Below, piece by piece: positions 33,801 to 48,349 of a stretch of 64,000 nucleotides of DNA. Source of the stretch: Telmatactis stephensoni (Eukaryota > Cnidaria > Anthozoa > Actiniaria > Isophelliidae); contig JALIZF010001920.1 of the NCBI GenBank assembly GCA_029948255.1, positions 1,178,001-1,242,000 of the forward strand, read 5' to 3'. Position 1 is the stretch's first letter; the number at the start of each line of letters is the position of its first letter. The translations under genes were made by a program, and so were the position numbers. The notes under the pieces are model-generated. The model made no database searches. It had not been told where the DNA came from and worked only from the letters and a program-made list of their open reading frames with translations.

Positions 33801-36800
33801 ATATATAATTAAGAATATAAAAAATAGCCCATTTGCACTATTAAATATCACGTAACATCTTTGATCGATTACATGTATTGCATAACGAACAATTTTGACG
33901 GTTAGTGTTACATGGAACAGAGTAACTTTTATTGAAATAGTGAAACAGCAGAAAATCCATTCATATATTTTTATTCTTTTTTACTTTTTATAATCTAAGC
34001 AATTAGCATGTATTAAGTATTCATATATCAGTATATATAAATATAACAATATAATATATAAATATAACATATGAATATATAAATATATACACTAAATCGC
34101 TAAAACTCAAAAATATCAAAGTTTTAGCGATTTGGTGTATATATAAATGAATAAATAAATATATAAATATATAAATAAATAAAGATATATCTTTAAATAA
34201 ATATATATTTAATATATTTATGTAAAGTTCGTAGTAGTTATTATTTATATCATTTGATTTTATATTTATTAATTATTTTGTGTCCCCTATTAGAAAGAGA
34301 ATTATTTCTCTGACTAGACGTTTATGACATGTAAATAAAGTATTTATTATCATTCTAACAATTGTGGTTAATTCACCTCTGAATTCGATGTCTTGGATAA
34401 GCTTTTCGACGACCTCAGGTATAAGCGAGTCCTCGGTAGCCATGTCACTCAATTCACCTCCAAATACAGAATGACGCTGAACAAGAGAATGAAATTTTAA
34501 AATTTTAAAACTACATTTTCTCATCATGTTTTGATATCACTTTAAAAAAACAAGAATAGAGTTTAAAAGAAAAACTCCGGGATAAGAAAATTCTATTTTT
34601 ATAGTAAAAACAGTTAGGAGAGAGAATGGTGGAATGGTGAAAATGTGATAATTTGGTGATTGTGAATGTCGTTGCCATGGTGAAAATATGATAATTTGGA
34701 GATTGTGAATGTCGTTGCTATGGTGAAAACACTTTGTTCACACCCATACTGCAATCAAGTAAGGTTTGGTCAATTTGATTCAGAGAACAAAATACTTCCT
34801 TATAAGGCAATAAATGCAACTAGATTTGCGTCATTTTGCCTTATTTGGACATGAACGTAACCTGGTAGAATAATAACAAGGCCGAAACTGATGTCATCCT
34901 TTGACTTTTTTATTTCGAAAACTCACATGTATCAAAATAAACACAAGAAGAATACAGATAGACTACTCACGAACACGACACGGACACTTCACGAACACGA
35001 CACGGATACTACACGAACACGACACGGATACTACACGAGATCGAGACGGATACAACACGAGAACGACACGGATACTACACGAGAACAACACGTATACTAC
35101 ACAAACACGACTCGGATACTACACGAACAAGACACGGATACTACACGAACAAGACACGGATACCGCACGAACACGACACGGATACTACGCGAGATCGAAA
35201 CGGATACAACATGAGAACGACACGGATACTACACGAACACAACACGGATACCACACGAGAGCGACACGGATACTGCACTGATGAGCACGGCACGGGTACT
35301 ACACAAACACATAACGAATATTACACGAACACAAAAGAAATCACACACGAACGTGACATGAATACTACACGAACACGACACGGATACGAAACTAACAACA
35401 CTCGACCTGATACTTCACGAATACGGCACAAAAACTACATGAATTCAACACAAAATACAACAGATGCTATCAGAAAACGATGAAGAAAATTCACGTGCAC
35501 GATGTGAAGGCTACGGGGAAATACATCAACTGGGCATGAGATACCATATAGGAAGAAAAACCGAGAAAGAACAGGAACAGTTGCAGACGGACACTAACAA
35601 TAATTTTGCCACCGTGGATCAAACAAATGACCTGGCTGGATATGAAAAACTATAAATTGTCAACTCGAAAGGAAAACCAGTACACCACAGAGAATAAGAC
35701 AGAAAATAAAAGTAAAGAACAAGACAGAAAATAAAAGTAAAGAAAATAAATAAAATAAAACATGACAAGAAACCAAATAATCAGGCATCGATGTAACCTG
35801 TGTGGCATGGGTGGCGTAGTGGTTAAGCCACTCGCCTCTCACCGCTGTGGTCCGGGTTCGAGTCCCGGCTCGGGCGCTGAATCATATGTGAGTTGAGTTT
35901 GTTTGTTCTCTCCCATGCCACGAGGGTTTTTTTCTCCGGGTTCTCTGGTTTTCAGTCCTCCCTCAAATAAAAATCAACATGTGAGTTGAGTGTCGTGTGG
36001 TAGAATAGTTGAATGTAGTGGTAGTATGTGTGAGTGACAGCAAGCCCACATCAGACGAATGGCTGCCAATTAGCCAAGCCTGCTTAAACAAATCAAACAT
36101 TTATTTTTATTTTATTTATCTCACCTTCGAATTCGATTTTGTTTTGTTTGTGTTCCATACACAAAGTAGTGTTGACTTAAGATAACATTTCTTGTGACAA
36201 GTAAAGCGACAATCTGTAAAGAAAATGAACAAATTCAACATGGGACACGGATCTGGCCGGTATGGTAATTTGAGGGTAGGATGGATTGGTGAAAAAACAA
36301 GGAAAAGCAAGGAGGACGAGTTACTAAGGGAAGAGAAAGCGTTATAAAGACGAGCATGGTTGCCACAATAATCCAATCACAAAATTCCCTGACTAATAAT
36401 ATACACGAAAAAATTTCTTGATGCTGATTGGCTAAGAGCAGTGCTATCTCAAGGAAATTTAGTGCAGAAAAAAGGAAATTTAGTGCAAAATTTGAGTTTT
36501 CAAAAACAACGTCAAAATCAAAGTTTTCTTCGTTCTGCTGTTGTTCACATTATCTAGCATCACAATTATGCTTATTCTCATCAAAAGGGAACGATTTTGA
36601 TGGGAAAGTTGAGGATTTTGTGTTTTTCAATGCGGAAATGCGCGCACTACTGACGCCATCAAACACGAAAAACAAACTCATTTGTTTCTATGATTTTTTC
36701 ATGATATTGTTAATAGGAAATCATATGGCTTTCTCGTGCAATTTGGAATAAATTTGAACTCGTGGGATTTCAATAAGCTCAAATTGCACTCGCCTTTTTC

Positions 36801-39800
36801 GAACTCTTTAAAATCCCACTCGTTCAAATTTATTCCAAATTCCACAAGAAAGCCATAAGATTTCCTATACAAATTTTTATATATAAATGACTACACATCG
36901 CCCGAACACTGATACTGATTTCAAAGAAAGGCTTTAGATTTACCTTGGCAGACCATTCCTTTCTCCAGTACCCATATAAGCGAATTACAATGTTCACAGA
37001 ATGTAGGAATACTAAACTGAGCCACGCCAAATTTATGGTTGTTATGAATCTATAGAAGGAAAACAACAAAACAAATAAATTTGTTGACCAATCAGGGGTA
37101 TTTGCGATACGAGGCGTTTACTCGGGCTACCTGTATCTAATAGCCAATGTGGCCAACTGCACTAGGATTCATTTACCACGAAGCATGCTAACCTAAACGC
37201 ACTGGTAGCCCGAGTACACAATCCTGAGCCCTCCGACAATTTAAAGTTAAGTAGCCATCTCGTCGTTTAAGGACTTGGATCAGTCAACGATGCTATCTTG
37301 GGGAGCAAGGGTGGCCGAGTGGTTAGACCGCTTGCCTCTCATCGCTGTGGTCCCTGGTTCGATTCCCGGACGGGGCACTTCATGTGAGTTGAGTTTGTTT
37401 GTTCGTTCTCTCCCTTGCTTCGAGGGTTTTTCTCCGGGTCTTCCGGTTTTCCTCCCTCCATCAAAAACGAACTGGTGAGTCGAGTGATTATTTGCAAAAT
37501 ATTCAAGGTAGAGGTAGTGAGTGTGAGAGTATAGTGTCCCCCAATTAGTGCGCAAGCGCTATAAGACTAGAACACTTAAATAAACAGTTTTTTTTCCTCG
37601 GGCTCACCCTTTGGCTACTGTAGCCCGAGTACAGGGATGTGTGATATTGAGAAAGGTAATACCGTGATTATAAGCATCAAAATTCTTACACAAACATTTA
37701 AGAAAGCGATAAATTATCAGTTGTGATTGTGACGGTTTAAAAGAACTAGAGACCTGCCTAATGAATACGGTCTTCAACTGAAACAAATATTAGAAAGGAC
37801 TAAAAATTGAATCAACCTGAAATGGGTTGTGACCGAGTTATCAGGATTCTAGTGCAACGAATAGATAGCTATTTTTAATAGAGAATGACATGAAGACGAC
37901 AGATGACAATGTACATTGGAAATTTTTGTTGATTTCTAATGATGGGAAATATCTAGGAAATATCTAGGAAATTGCATTTTCCTATGATAGGAACTGGACA
38001 AAATGGAAATCCATATTTCCTAGATATTTCGAATCATTTGAAATTGCATTTTCCTAGATATTTGCTAGATATTTCGAATCATTGGAAATTGCATTTTCCT
38101 AGATATTTCCTATCATAAAATGAAAAGGTAGGAAATATCTAGGAAAATGCAATTTCCTATGATTCGAAATATCTAGGAAATATAGATTTCCTACATTTTG
38201 TCCAGTTCCTATCATAGGAAAATGCAATTTCCTAGATATTTCCTAGATATTTCCAATCATTGGAAATTGCATTTTCCTAGATATTTCCTATCATTGGAAA
38301 TGAGCAAAAGTTTTCAGTGGTAAATTACAGACCTGTAAATCTGATTTCCTTTTGACTTTTCGCTTTGCATTCTGTTGGAAATAAAGAGCATAATAAATAA
38401 ACAAATGGGATATTTTATGCCAAGTTGATGAGTATTTAACGTACCTTGGGTGCTCTCGACTTTTCAGCTTTTGCAAGAGCTTGCGCTCTGAAAAAAGATA
38501 AGTACACATCCATTATTCATTCTTCTATCATCCCATCCATCCATCCATCCATTAATTCATTCGTTAGTTCTTGTGTTCGTTCGCTCATTCTTTCGTTTAT
38601 TCTGTCATTGCTTCAACTGACAAACCATTCGTTCATTCATTCATCCATCCATCCATCCATTCCTTCACTTATTCCTTCGTTAGTTCGTTAGTTCTTGTGT
38701 TCGTTGGTTCGCTCATCCATTCCGCGCTTGCTCATTCATTGCTCCATCTTTCAAACCACTCGTTCATCCATTCATTTATTTATTCATTTATCATTCCGTT
38801 CGATCAAACAATGATTCATCTATTCACTCGTTCGCGCGTTTGCTCATTTATTAGAGTGAATTAGCAAACGCGACACGACGCAGAACTGGACAAGAGATGT
38901 CGAAAATATCACATTCGTTCGTTGTGTGACTACCGTGACAACGTCACGTTCAGGACGCCATTTCGCTTGTTTTCACGTCCTCTTCTTGACGTCGGCGACG
39001 ACAATGACAGTCATTTCGAACAAGATTCATCAGCGCGCGGCGTCTTCTTTCACGTCGCATCGTGTATACTAAATCACTTTAGTATCCACCAACTTGTGAT
39101 CTATCACAAATCCTGCATTCCGATTGGCTACTCTACTAGGGGACTATTCCTGATAGACCATGGTTGACAAAAGCGCAGGGTTTGAAAAGACATCTCGCCC
39201 TCATAGGCCACAGGTCAAATAGCTCACTCGGCCTACGGACTCGGGCTACGGGTCTCATTGTTAATTATTTACTAATTCTAGGTACCTTGTAAGGAAATAC
39301 TCATCAATAACACCACTAAACGCGTTGACACCCATGATGACAGGGAACGTAACACCAAGACGTTCTATTTTGATGATCTTTTCTAGAATTGTCTCGAACT
39401 TCGTGATCAAGTCTTCGTATGTTAAACTCACAGACTTTCCATGCTAAACATTAATGAAACACAATTTGGTACACATTAGAAGCCCTAAATAGGATCTCTA
39501 AACAGGATATCGTTAAGACTAGGGGAGGGGAGGGGAGCACCTACAGGGCCAATATGCAGGCTTAGGTCAGACCTAGCCTACCCCACAGAAAACTCCTCTG
39601 TTCTATTCCTGTGGAAACTGGGTTTATAAAAAGTGAGAGGGCATTGAGGAAGGAAAAGAGAGTCCTCCTCCTCTTTCCAAACACAGGAAGCCCAGTCTCA
39701 CCAATGGTATTTGGTACCTTTTAGGGGTCAAAATCATGGCATTTGGTACCTTTTAGGGGGCAAAATTGCCATGCTTAACATTAATAGTTTAAGTAAACAC

Positions 39801-42800
39801 TTTGACGAATTTCAAATATTTATGGGAAATCAAATTCTTGACATTATTGCGATTAACGAAACGGGGCTAGATTATAGGACTAATGACCAACAGATTGACC
39901 TACCTGGCTATTCCTGCCTTCGCAAAGACCGGGATAGCCGCGGTGGGGGAGTCTGTATTTATCTAAAAGACTCCATCAATTACACTAGAAAAAAATGCTT
40001 TGAAATCAAGGATTTGGAAATGTTATCTGTTGAAATCAAAAGAACCAATTCAAGTCCCTTTCTGTTTACAACTTGGTATCGACCTCCTAAACTGACTGTG
40101 GATAGCTTTGATCAATTTGAAGCATTTTTGGAAAAGATTGATTCTGTTTATAAAGAGATTTATATTTTAGGTGATCTAAATACAAATCTCCTTGCAAACA
40201 CTAGCTCCACTGGGTCTTGCACTTCTCGTTTAATAGACCTATTGGATAACTACCAGTTAACACAGGTGATAGACCAGCCAACAAGAATTACTCCTACTAG
40301 TATGTCACTTATTGACGTTTTGATTACGAATGACAAGGATAAAATAGTCTCTCATGGTGTTTATCCGTTATCAATAAGTGACCACCAGTTAATATACGCA
40401 ACCATTAAGGTTGGCATCCCAAGGGGTGCTCCTAAAACCATCATTACTAGAAACCTTAAAAACTTCAATGAAGAGTGTTTTAAAAACGATCTCGAACGAG
40501 CACAATGGCCAATTATTAACGATTTCTTAGATGTAAATGAGGCCTGGACTTGTTGGAAAAACACTTTTATTGGGGTTCTTGACCGACATGCGCCTCTTAG
40601 GAAAATTCGTACGAGAAACAATCAATCTCCCTGGATTACCAGTACATTGAAAAAAGAAATGCAGTCGCGAGACCATTTGCTTAAAAAAGCCTCTCAATCT
40701 GGTAATCTAGAAGACTGGGAAAAATACAAACAAAAGAGAAATAGTGTTAACAAATTGATAATGAAAACAAAAAAGAAATATTATGAAGGAAAACTACAGG
40801 ATTACTCTGGAGATGTTAAAAGAACATGGAAAGTAATAAATGAACTAAGTGGGAAAAAGTCAAAGAACACAGTAATAAATGAGATCAAAACGGAGTCATC
40901 TCAGACTCATGTCGATCCCAAAGGAATTGCAAATAAAATGAATTCTCACTTTACCAATATTGCAGCAGAACTCGCTTCAGAGCTTGTATACAATGAAAAT
41001 CCAGCTGAATTCACCGAGTATATGACAAAATTTACATCAACATTTTCCTTGAGTACCACAAACCGGCAAATCGTTGAAAAACTACTCACAGAAGTTAAAA
41101 CTGACAAAGCAATGGGCATTGATGGAATCTCAAATAGGACTCTTAAGTTGTCTGCCTCAATTATTTCCAGTCATCTGTGTGATTTGTTCAATCTTTCCAT
41201 TCGCTCTGGGTGTTTCCCAAACGAATGGAAAATTGCTAAAGTAACACCAATTTTTAAATCAGGTGAAACCAATGACCCAAATAACTATCGACCTATTTCT
41301 GTAACTTTAACAGTGTCTCGGGTTTTCGAAAAACTGATCCTTAATCAGCTAGAATCCTACATTTCAGAACATCAAATTCTATATAAATTTCAATCCGGGT
41401 TTAGACAAAACCACTCAACACTTACAGCGCTCTTAGATATAACCAATGAATGGTCTTTTAACATCGACAGGAAAATGGTCAACGGTGCCATCTTCTTAGA
41501 TTTGAAGAAAGCTTTTGACACCGTTGACCATAGTATCCTCATTTCCAAATTAAGTCTCTATGGTTTTGACAGCTTTACTGTCAATTGGTTTAAATCTTAT
41601 CTGAGTGACCGGACACAGCAATGCTTTGTAAATGGAGTTCTATCTGATTTCTCGCCAATTTCCTATGGTGTCCCCCAGGGCACAATACTAGGACCAACAC
41701 TATTTCTCTTATATATAAATGATTTGCCAAATTGCATTGATTTTAGTAAAGTTAAGCTTTATGCCGACGACACAAGCTTAAACTTTTCTGATACTGAAAC
41801 ATTAAGTTTAAATACACAAATGAAGGCTGACCTGCAAAGTATTATGAGATGGCTCCTTGCCAATAAATTAACATTGAACATACTCAAGTCAGAATTCATG
41901 TTAATTGGAAGTTACCAGCGCCTTTCTACTCTAGAAACTGATAATTTCTCTTTAAACGTAGAAGGTGCTAGCCTCAAGAGAACTACTCAAACAAAATACC
42001 TTGGGGTGCAAATTGACGAGAATCAATCTTGGGGCACTCATATAGAGTATATTAAAAAGAAAATATCTTGCGGTCTGGCAACAATTAAAAAAGTTAAGCC
42101 CTACCTCCCACAGGACAGTTTAGTGAACATCTACAACTCAATAATTGAACCCTACTGCAATTATTGTTGTCTTGTGTGGGATAGTATTAGCAATACGCTC
42201 GCGGACAAATTGCAAAAGCTTCAAAATCGTGCCGCGCGTATTATAACTAGTGCACCTTATGACTGTGTACCCACAAAACATGTCTTCCATTCATTAAATT
42301 GGAAGACATTAAAAAATAAAAGACTTGAACAAAAAGCAATTATGGCATTTAAAATAGTGAATAAATTAGCACCTTCCTACTTGATTGAACTTTTTGAAAA
42401 CAACCCAGGCACAGAGGTTTATAACCTGCGTCGTTCTTCAGTCGATCTCAAATTACCACGAGTAAGGACTGAAGCATATAAAAAGAGTTTCAAATACTCA
42501 GCTGTTGAACTGTGGAACTCTCTACCAGAGTCAATCAAGAAAGAAGACTCTTTAAGATCATTTAAAAGGAAAATTAAGAAATACAATTTTTCCAACGTAT
42601 AACTAACAGAACTAAGTGATCTCTGCCCAGGGTACAATTTTTCAATTTTTCATAACTAATATTATAATATTACATTTCTTGTAAACACATGTAATGAATT
42701 ATCTTGCCACGCGCGCATTTTTATATATTATAAATACTTTTAATCGATTATCATATAATAGATTAGCTTTAAGATAGATAATTAACTATATGACGACCTC

Positions 42801-43914
42801 TAGGTAGACCAGATTTTACAACAACTAACTTGTAAAATTTGATAGAGCATTCGTTTTGAAATAAAGTTATTATTATTATTATTATATTATATTATTAAAA
42901 TCATGGTATTTGGTATCTTTTAGGGGTCAAAATCATGGCATTTGGTACCTTTTAGGCGGCAAAATCATGGTATTTGGTATCTTTTAGGGGTCAAAATCAT
43001 GGCATTTGGTACCTTTTAGGGGGCAAAATCATGGTATTTGGTATCTTTTAGGGAGCAAAATCGTGGCATTTGGTACCTTTTAGGCGGCAAAATCATGGTA
43101 TTTGGTATCTTTTAGGGGGCAAAATCATGGCATTTGGTACCTTTTAGGGGGCAAAATCATGGTATTTGGTATCTTTTAGGGAGCAAAATCATGGTATTTG
43201 GTATCTTTTAGGCGGCAAAATCATGGTATTTGGTATCTTTTAGGGGGCAAAATCATGGTATTTGGTACCTTTTAGGAGGCACTCCCAGAGAAAGAGATGC
43301 TTGGGGAGGAGGTTATGTAAGCATGAAATTTGCTTGTACCGTCGAAATCTGTCTTCGCATGTCTTCAACGTAGCCATTAGTCTCGTCACGCTAGGCTCTC
43401 TCGAGAATGCGTGACGAGACTCAAAACAGACAAGAAGACTAGTTTCACAAAGGGAAAAGTGGTAGACTTACATTGATGATAAGCGATCTTTCCGAGATGA
43501 GGTATCCGTGAAAATCGTGCAGCGCCTTCTTGAACACTCGATCAACAATAGTATCTCTTATGTTATCCTCCTGATTTAATATACTTATCTACGAGATGAA
43601 AACACAATATTATAGTGTGGTGCATTTTTTTTCTTATACAGCAGGTTTAGTTATCGTCACTTCCGGGACGGGACGAATCTTTTTAGGGGAGGGGAGGGGC
43701 GAGGAGAGGAGAAAACAAGGTTCCTACCGGAATTATTTCTCCTTTCGCGACCATCCACCAAATGCAGATTAATGGTACATTTCTAAGAAAATTAATCATC
43801 AACAAAGACGATGTTGATGGCTCGCCAATATAGTGAGGACCATAATAATGATGATGATGATGGTGATGATGATGATGATGATGATGGTGGCGGTGGTGGT
43901 GGTGGTGGTGGTGA

Positions 43915-43946
<32 letters not shown>

Positions 43947-46900
43947 ATGATGATGTGATGATGATGATGGTAAATGTCTGTACCTTATTCATAAGGAACG
44001 ACTCCAGAGCCGACAAGTCGGCAGCCCCTCTAACGATCTTCTTACTGGTTGGTTTGACTTGCTTGGTTCCTGTCATTACTGACTTAGAAATTGTATTAAC
44101 AGTCTTTGTGTCCTTCATTTCAGTTAACAGATCTGAGAAACATCGAAAGAACAAGCGATATAACTGGATGCAATAACAAGGAAATCAGTAGATCAGAAAT
44201 AATGATTGGACAGGTAAAACAGACGTGAAACATGGAAAGAACAAGTGTTATGATTGGATGCCATGCGAAGAGGTCAATAAATCAAAAATATGATCGGATG
44301 GGCGAACGATTATCCAGAGAAAGCGGCCAACGTTTCGCTCATTCGACATTCGACCTTTGATTCCTCGCGAAGAGAAAGAAAGGCATCTCTTTAGCGGTTG
44401 ACCAAGATGAGTGTATGTAACTAATTTCTCAAGCTGTAGTAATAATAATAATAATCTTTATTGAGGATGCCAACATCATATATATGGTTTACAGAAGGGT
44501 CCTAGTAAACGACTGGAGGTCTCCTATAATTACCCACTTTTCCACTCCCTCCAGCCTCTCCACCAATCTTTTAGCTCACCTTCAGTCGATCTGGATGGCT
44601 TTACTTCACCCTTCTCATTCACCTTCTTAATACCATGTTTAGCGAGTCCAGGCTCGGACTTTCTTCGCATCGAATTCCGATTCCTCCGTCGGAACAGGCT
44701 TCGACCTTTAGATTTCCGAACATCGGCCGAAGACGACGCCAATGACGCCATACTCGGAAGCGTTTCGATGGACCCAGGCCTGGCTCCGAAAAGTGCTCCA
44801 TCATCTAACGAATAAGGAAACGGTGGCTCATCCGGGATATCGGAGGTGCTCATCCGCTGACCTGTTTTGGTTTTAGATTTTGACGACAGACGCCGACGGA
44901 TACTCGTCATCCGACGCGAGATCGGCGTAGATGGGGCTCCGGGGATTGTAGTTTTGAATTCCATAAGCTCAGCAGGTGAAAATACGGCGTTAAGCTTGAT
45001 GATGTCTGGTGAAGACGGTTTGTCTTCTTCCTCAACCGAGTTGGTTTCGATTGTCGGGGGCATGGAACGAGGGAGCCTTCGAAGACGCCGCTGGGCAGCT
45101 GTATCGGAGGATGCGCGTCGGCGTACTTCCTACAATAGAAGTAAAAGCAAGTCAACAATTTGATTGCATGGAAACGCTATGCTGTGAGGTGTCAGACTAT
45201 GCAGTATACAAAATTAACATTCAAACTTCGTGCACAGTACAAAATTCTGGAAGCTGATTGGCTAATTAGCGCGCTGTGGTGGTTTTTACAGAACGATTTT
45301 CATCCGCCGTCCCACAAGGGACTCACGCTGGTCTGTCCGAGTTGAGGGTGGTCTTTTGCAATTGAATACAGCGTCTAAATAGATTTAGAACTGCTTGTTC
45401 GATTTAGATAAGCCTAGGAATATAGAACACCAGAGCCAGTCGAGTAAATGGCTCAAATTTGAAACTGAATTGAGAGCGGCATATGGAAAGTAGGTCTGGT
45501 TTTCACGAGCGACGGAAGCAGAAGCTTTAAGCCCGACGCACACGTTGAGAAACTGCGTAAGGAAACTGCCACGCGAGGCACTTATCTCAGACGATTTCTC
45601 GCCGCAGACGTTGCATCTTTGGCTACGCGAGGCCAAACATATCAAACAAAACATAAAATCGGCGTATCGCCTCGCGACGCAGGTAAAAGAGCACACGGTG
45701 AGAAAGTGCCTCGCGTGGCAGTTTCCTCACACAGTTTCTCAACGTATACGTCGGGCTTAAGCAACACACGCCGACTCAGAAATGCACTGTTCATTATCCG
45801 CTTTACTCATGAAATAGAACACCGAGTTTGCATATGTTGCTTGCTCTTCTGCTTCCGTCGCTCGTGAAAACTTGCAACACATTAGTGGCTACTCACATCA
45901 GTAGGACTCAGAAGAATAAGTTCGTTTTCAAATCTTTTAGATAACTCTTTAACCCTATAAGATAAGAAATCAATAATATATCGAAATCAATAATATATCT
46001 CAACACATATACACTTTTGATAAGTTTATTAGATCTTTTTACTTTAACTAATTCTATTCCAGATCTTACCTCGGAGAAACATGTTCACTGGAAGTCACCA
46101 AGTTCTCTTCAGAAGTGGTAACTTTGATTTCCGGTGTCTCTGTCGTCACTTCCGGTTTTTCTTCGAATTCTTGAGAGATCGCCTTCTTAAGTTTGTCGTA
46201 ATTCGTGGGATCGCTGATTGAGCGTATGAGACGTCGAGACTCGAGGTCATCTAGACTGCAGGGCAAAGAATAGGGAGTGTTCAGTTTCGAAACGCTGGGT
46301 ATATACCCAAGTAGAGTGTTTTCTAGCCTGCATGGACGGCCCTTGGGGAGAACCCGCGTACAAAAGCAAAGTAAAGTAAAGTAAAGCGACCATATTTTAC
46401 GTCGATAGCTCGTGACAGTAATTTGGGTAACTGATAAACTTGAGGTCGACGGTGCGCTCATTTTACTCCCCTCTCTCCATCAGTGCTCCGTTTTTAATGG
46501 TATTTAAAGCTAATTAAAGCTATACAGAAAGGAAAGAAGTCGAAACAAGGATGCGAGGTCACTGAGGATCGAACTAGGGACCTCTCGCACCGAAGGCCGC
46601 GCACTAGCCAACTGTGCCATCCTTGCTTTTATAAAACGTTGATCAAAACGCACGCACAGTGTATAAGAAATTCTCTAAGTGTCTAATATTCACACTTGGT
46701 GGACTTGCAGCATTTTGTATTATTCAAATGTCTTTAGCTTACACTCTCACAGTTTCTCTTTCTCACGGAGAAAAACAGTGTGAAAGCCAAATGAACATTT
46801 CATAGATTCAGTAGTAAACCACAGGAAGCCCAATCTGCACATTTCTGTTTATAGAATATCTACCGGATATATCTCCTGATATAGGATTTCACGAATGATC

Positions 46901-48299
46901 ACATTTTATAGAATTAGCGAATAGAGCAACAATTTTAACTCAGTGCTGTTGTGATTTTTTGTGTAATTTTGATTTGGAACATTTACGCACGCGCAGTCGT
47001 TTTGCACGCATGTGCTTGGGGAGGGGGAGGGGAGGGGGACTGAGGGAGAGGGAGAGGGAGAGGGAGGGAGGGAGGGCCTGCAACGAAACCATTGGTTTAC
47101 TGCTACTGTGAACCTCTGTGAATTCTATGTCAGCTGAGCTGTTAGCCCGAGAGACTCGCACTAGCTGTTCGACTTAGAGAGGCCTTTACTGAAAAAAGAG
47201 TCTGCTAAAAGTAAACCCTCGCTAACGTGAACACCCATGTACCAGACACTAGCTGTTCGACTTAGAGAGGCCTTTACTGAAAAAAGAGTCTGCTAAAAGT
47301 AAACCCTCGCTAACGTGAACACCCATGTACCAGACACTAACTTTCACCTTACAGGATTCTTTATAAAACCAAGGGCGTAGCGGGGATTTTTCAAGGTGTA
47401 CGCTTGAACCCTCATCCCTCCAAAAATCCATGTTTTAGACGTCTAGTTAGACCCTTGGGACCAGCACCACCTGTTCGTCTTAGAGAGGCTTCTTAAAGTG
47501 CAGTTATCGGAAAATGACTACAGTTCATTAAGTATGGTGCTCGTTTGGAATGAGGTTGCGGTCTAGAAGTCTAAAGTGATACCTCGTTCTTCGTTGAACT
47601 TCTTCAATAAGGCGCCTTTTCCTTTCTTTCTCTTCTTCACGACGACATTTAAGTAGCTCTTCGTATCTGTAAAAACAGTTAACGAACAAAATGAAATTTG
47701 TTATTTCAGCGGGAAAATGTATGGGTGAGCTTATCTTTAACTGGCTTGCTACATATTCACCAAATAAAGTCCATTAAAAGTAGTAGTCTTTTTAAACCAC
47801 ATCGTCTGAGCTTTGGGGTACCTCAGGGGTCCCTGTTGGGTCCCTTGTTGATTCGTATAGATTAGTTACCTTTCCGTGTTTGTGCTTACACCTATGTATC
47901 TTTCGCATCCATTTTAACTCGTGGATTATATTATTAGTGTCAGAGAGAGCCTTAGGCTAATGGCATTGAGGAGCGAACCTTACCTTCTTCTAGCCAGCCA
48001 TCCACGAACACACGCCTGTAGTAAGATAATTCTGTACCGAGTTCTTTCGTAGCTAATCTGGGCGTGGTAACGTCTCCACGTGGCTTGAACTCTGGTTGCT
48101 GCGTACTTTTGGTCGGCAAAAGAAGTACGCGCAAGATAACCACGAAAACAAGACTGAAAATAAACAAGTAAACATCAGACCGAACACTTTTCAAATTTAT
48201 GTTGCTCGTTGTGTTGGGAGGTTCTGAAGGGTAGTGTTGCGTAGTGTTGTGTTGTTGTGTTGTTGTTGTTGTGTTGTTGTTGGTGTTGTTGTGTTGTTG

Positions 48300-48349
<50 letters not shown>

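Noticed and set aside
34891..35483. Overlapping Thr/Arg/His/Tyr-rich frames over 100 codons
   Set aside because: A 22-bp satellite without plus-strand stops explains all of them.
37300..37390. tRNA-Ser/Leu-like sequence
   Set aside because: The A and B boxes are good but the acceptor stem does not close and the SINE body follows directly, as in several copies.
39711..39770. Upstream extension of the LINE open frame (20 codons)
   Set aside because: It is translated satellite, identical in kind to the array on the other side of the insertion.
42895..43276. Regular 32-bp repeats that could suggest a CRISPR array
   Set aside because: Units abut with no unique spacers, vary between two types, and lie in an animal intron; it is a satellite.
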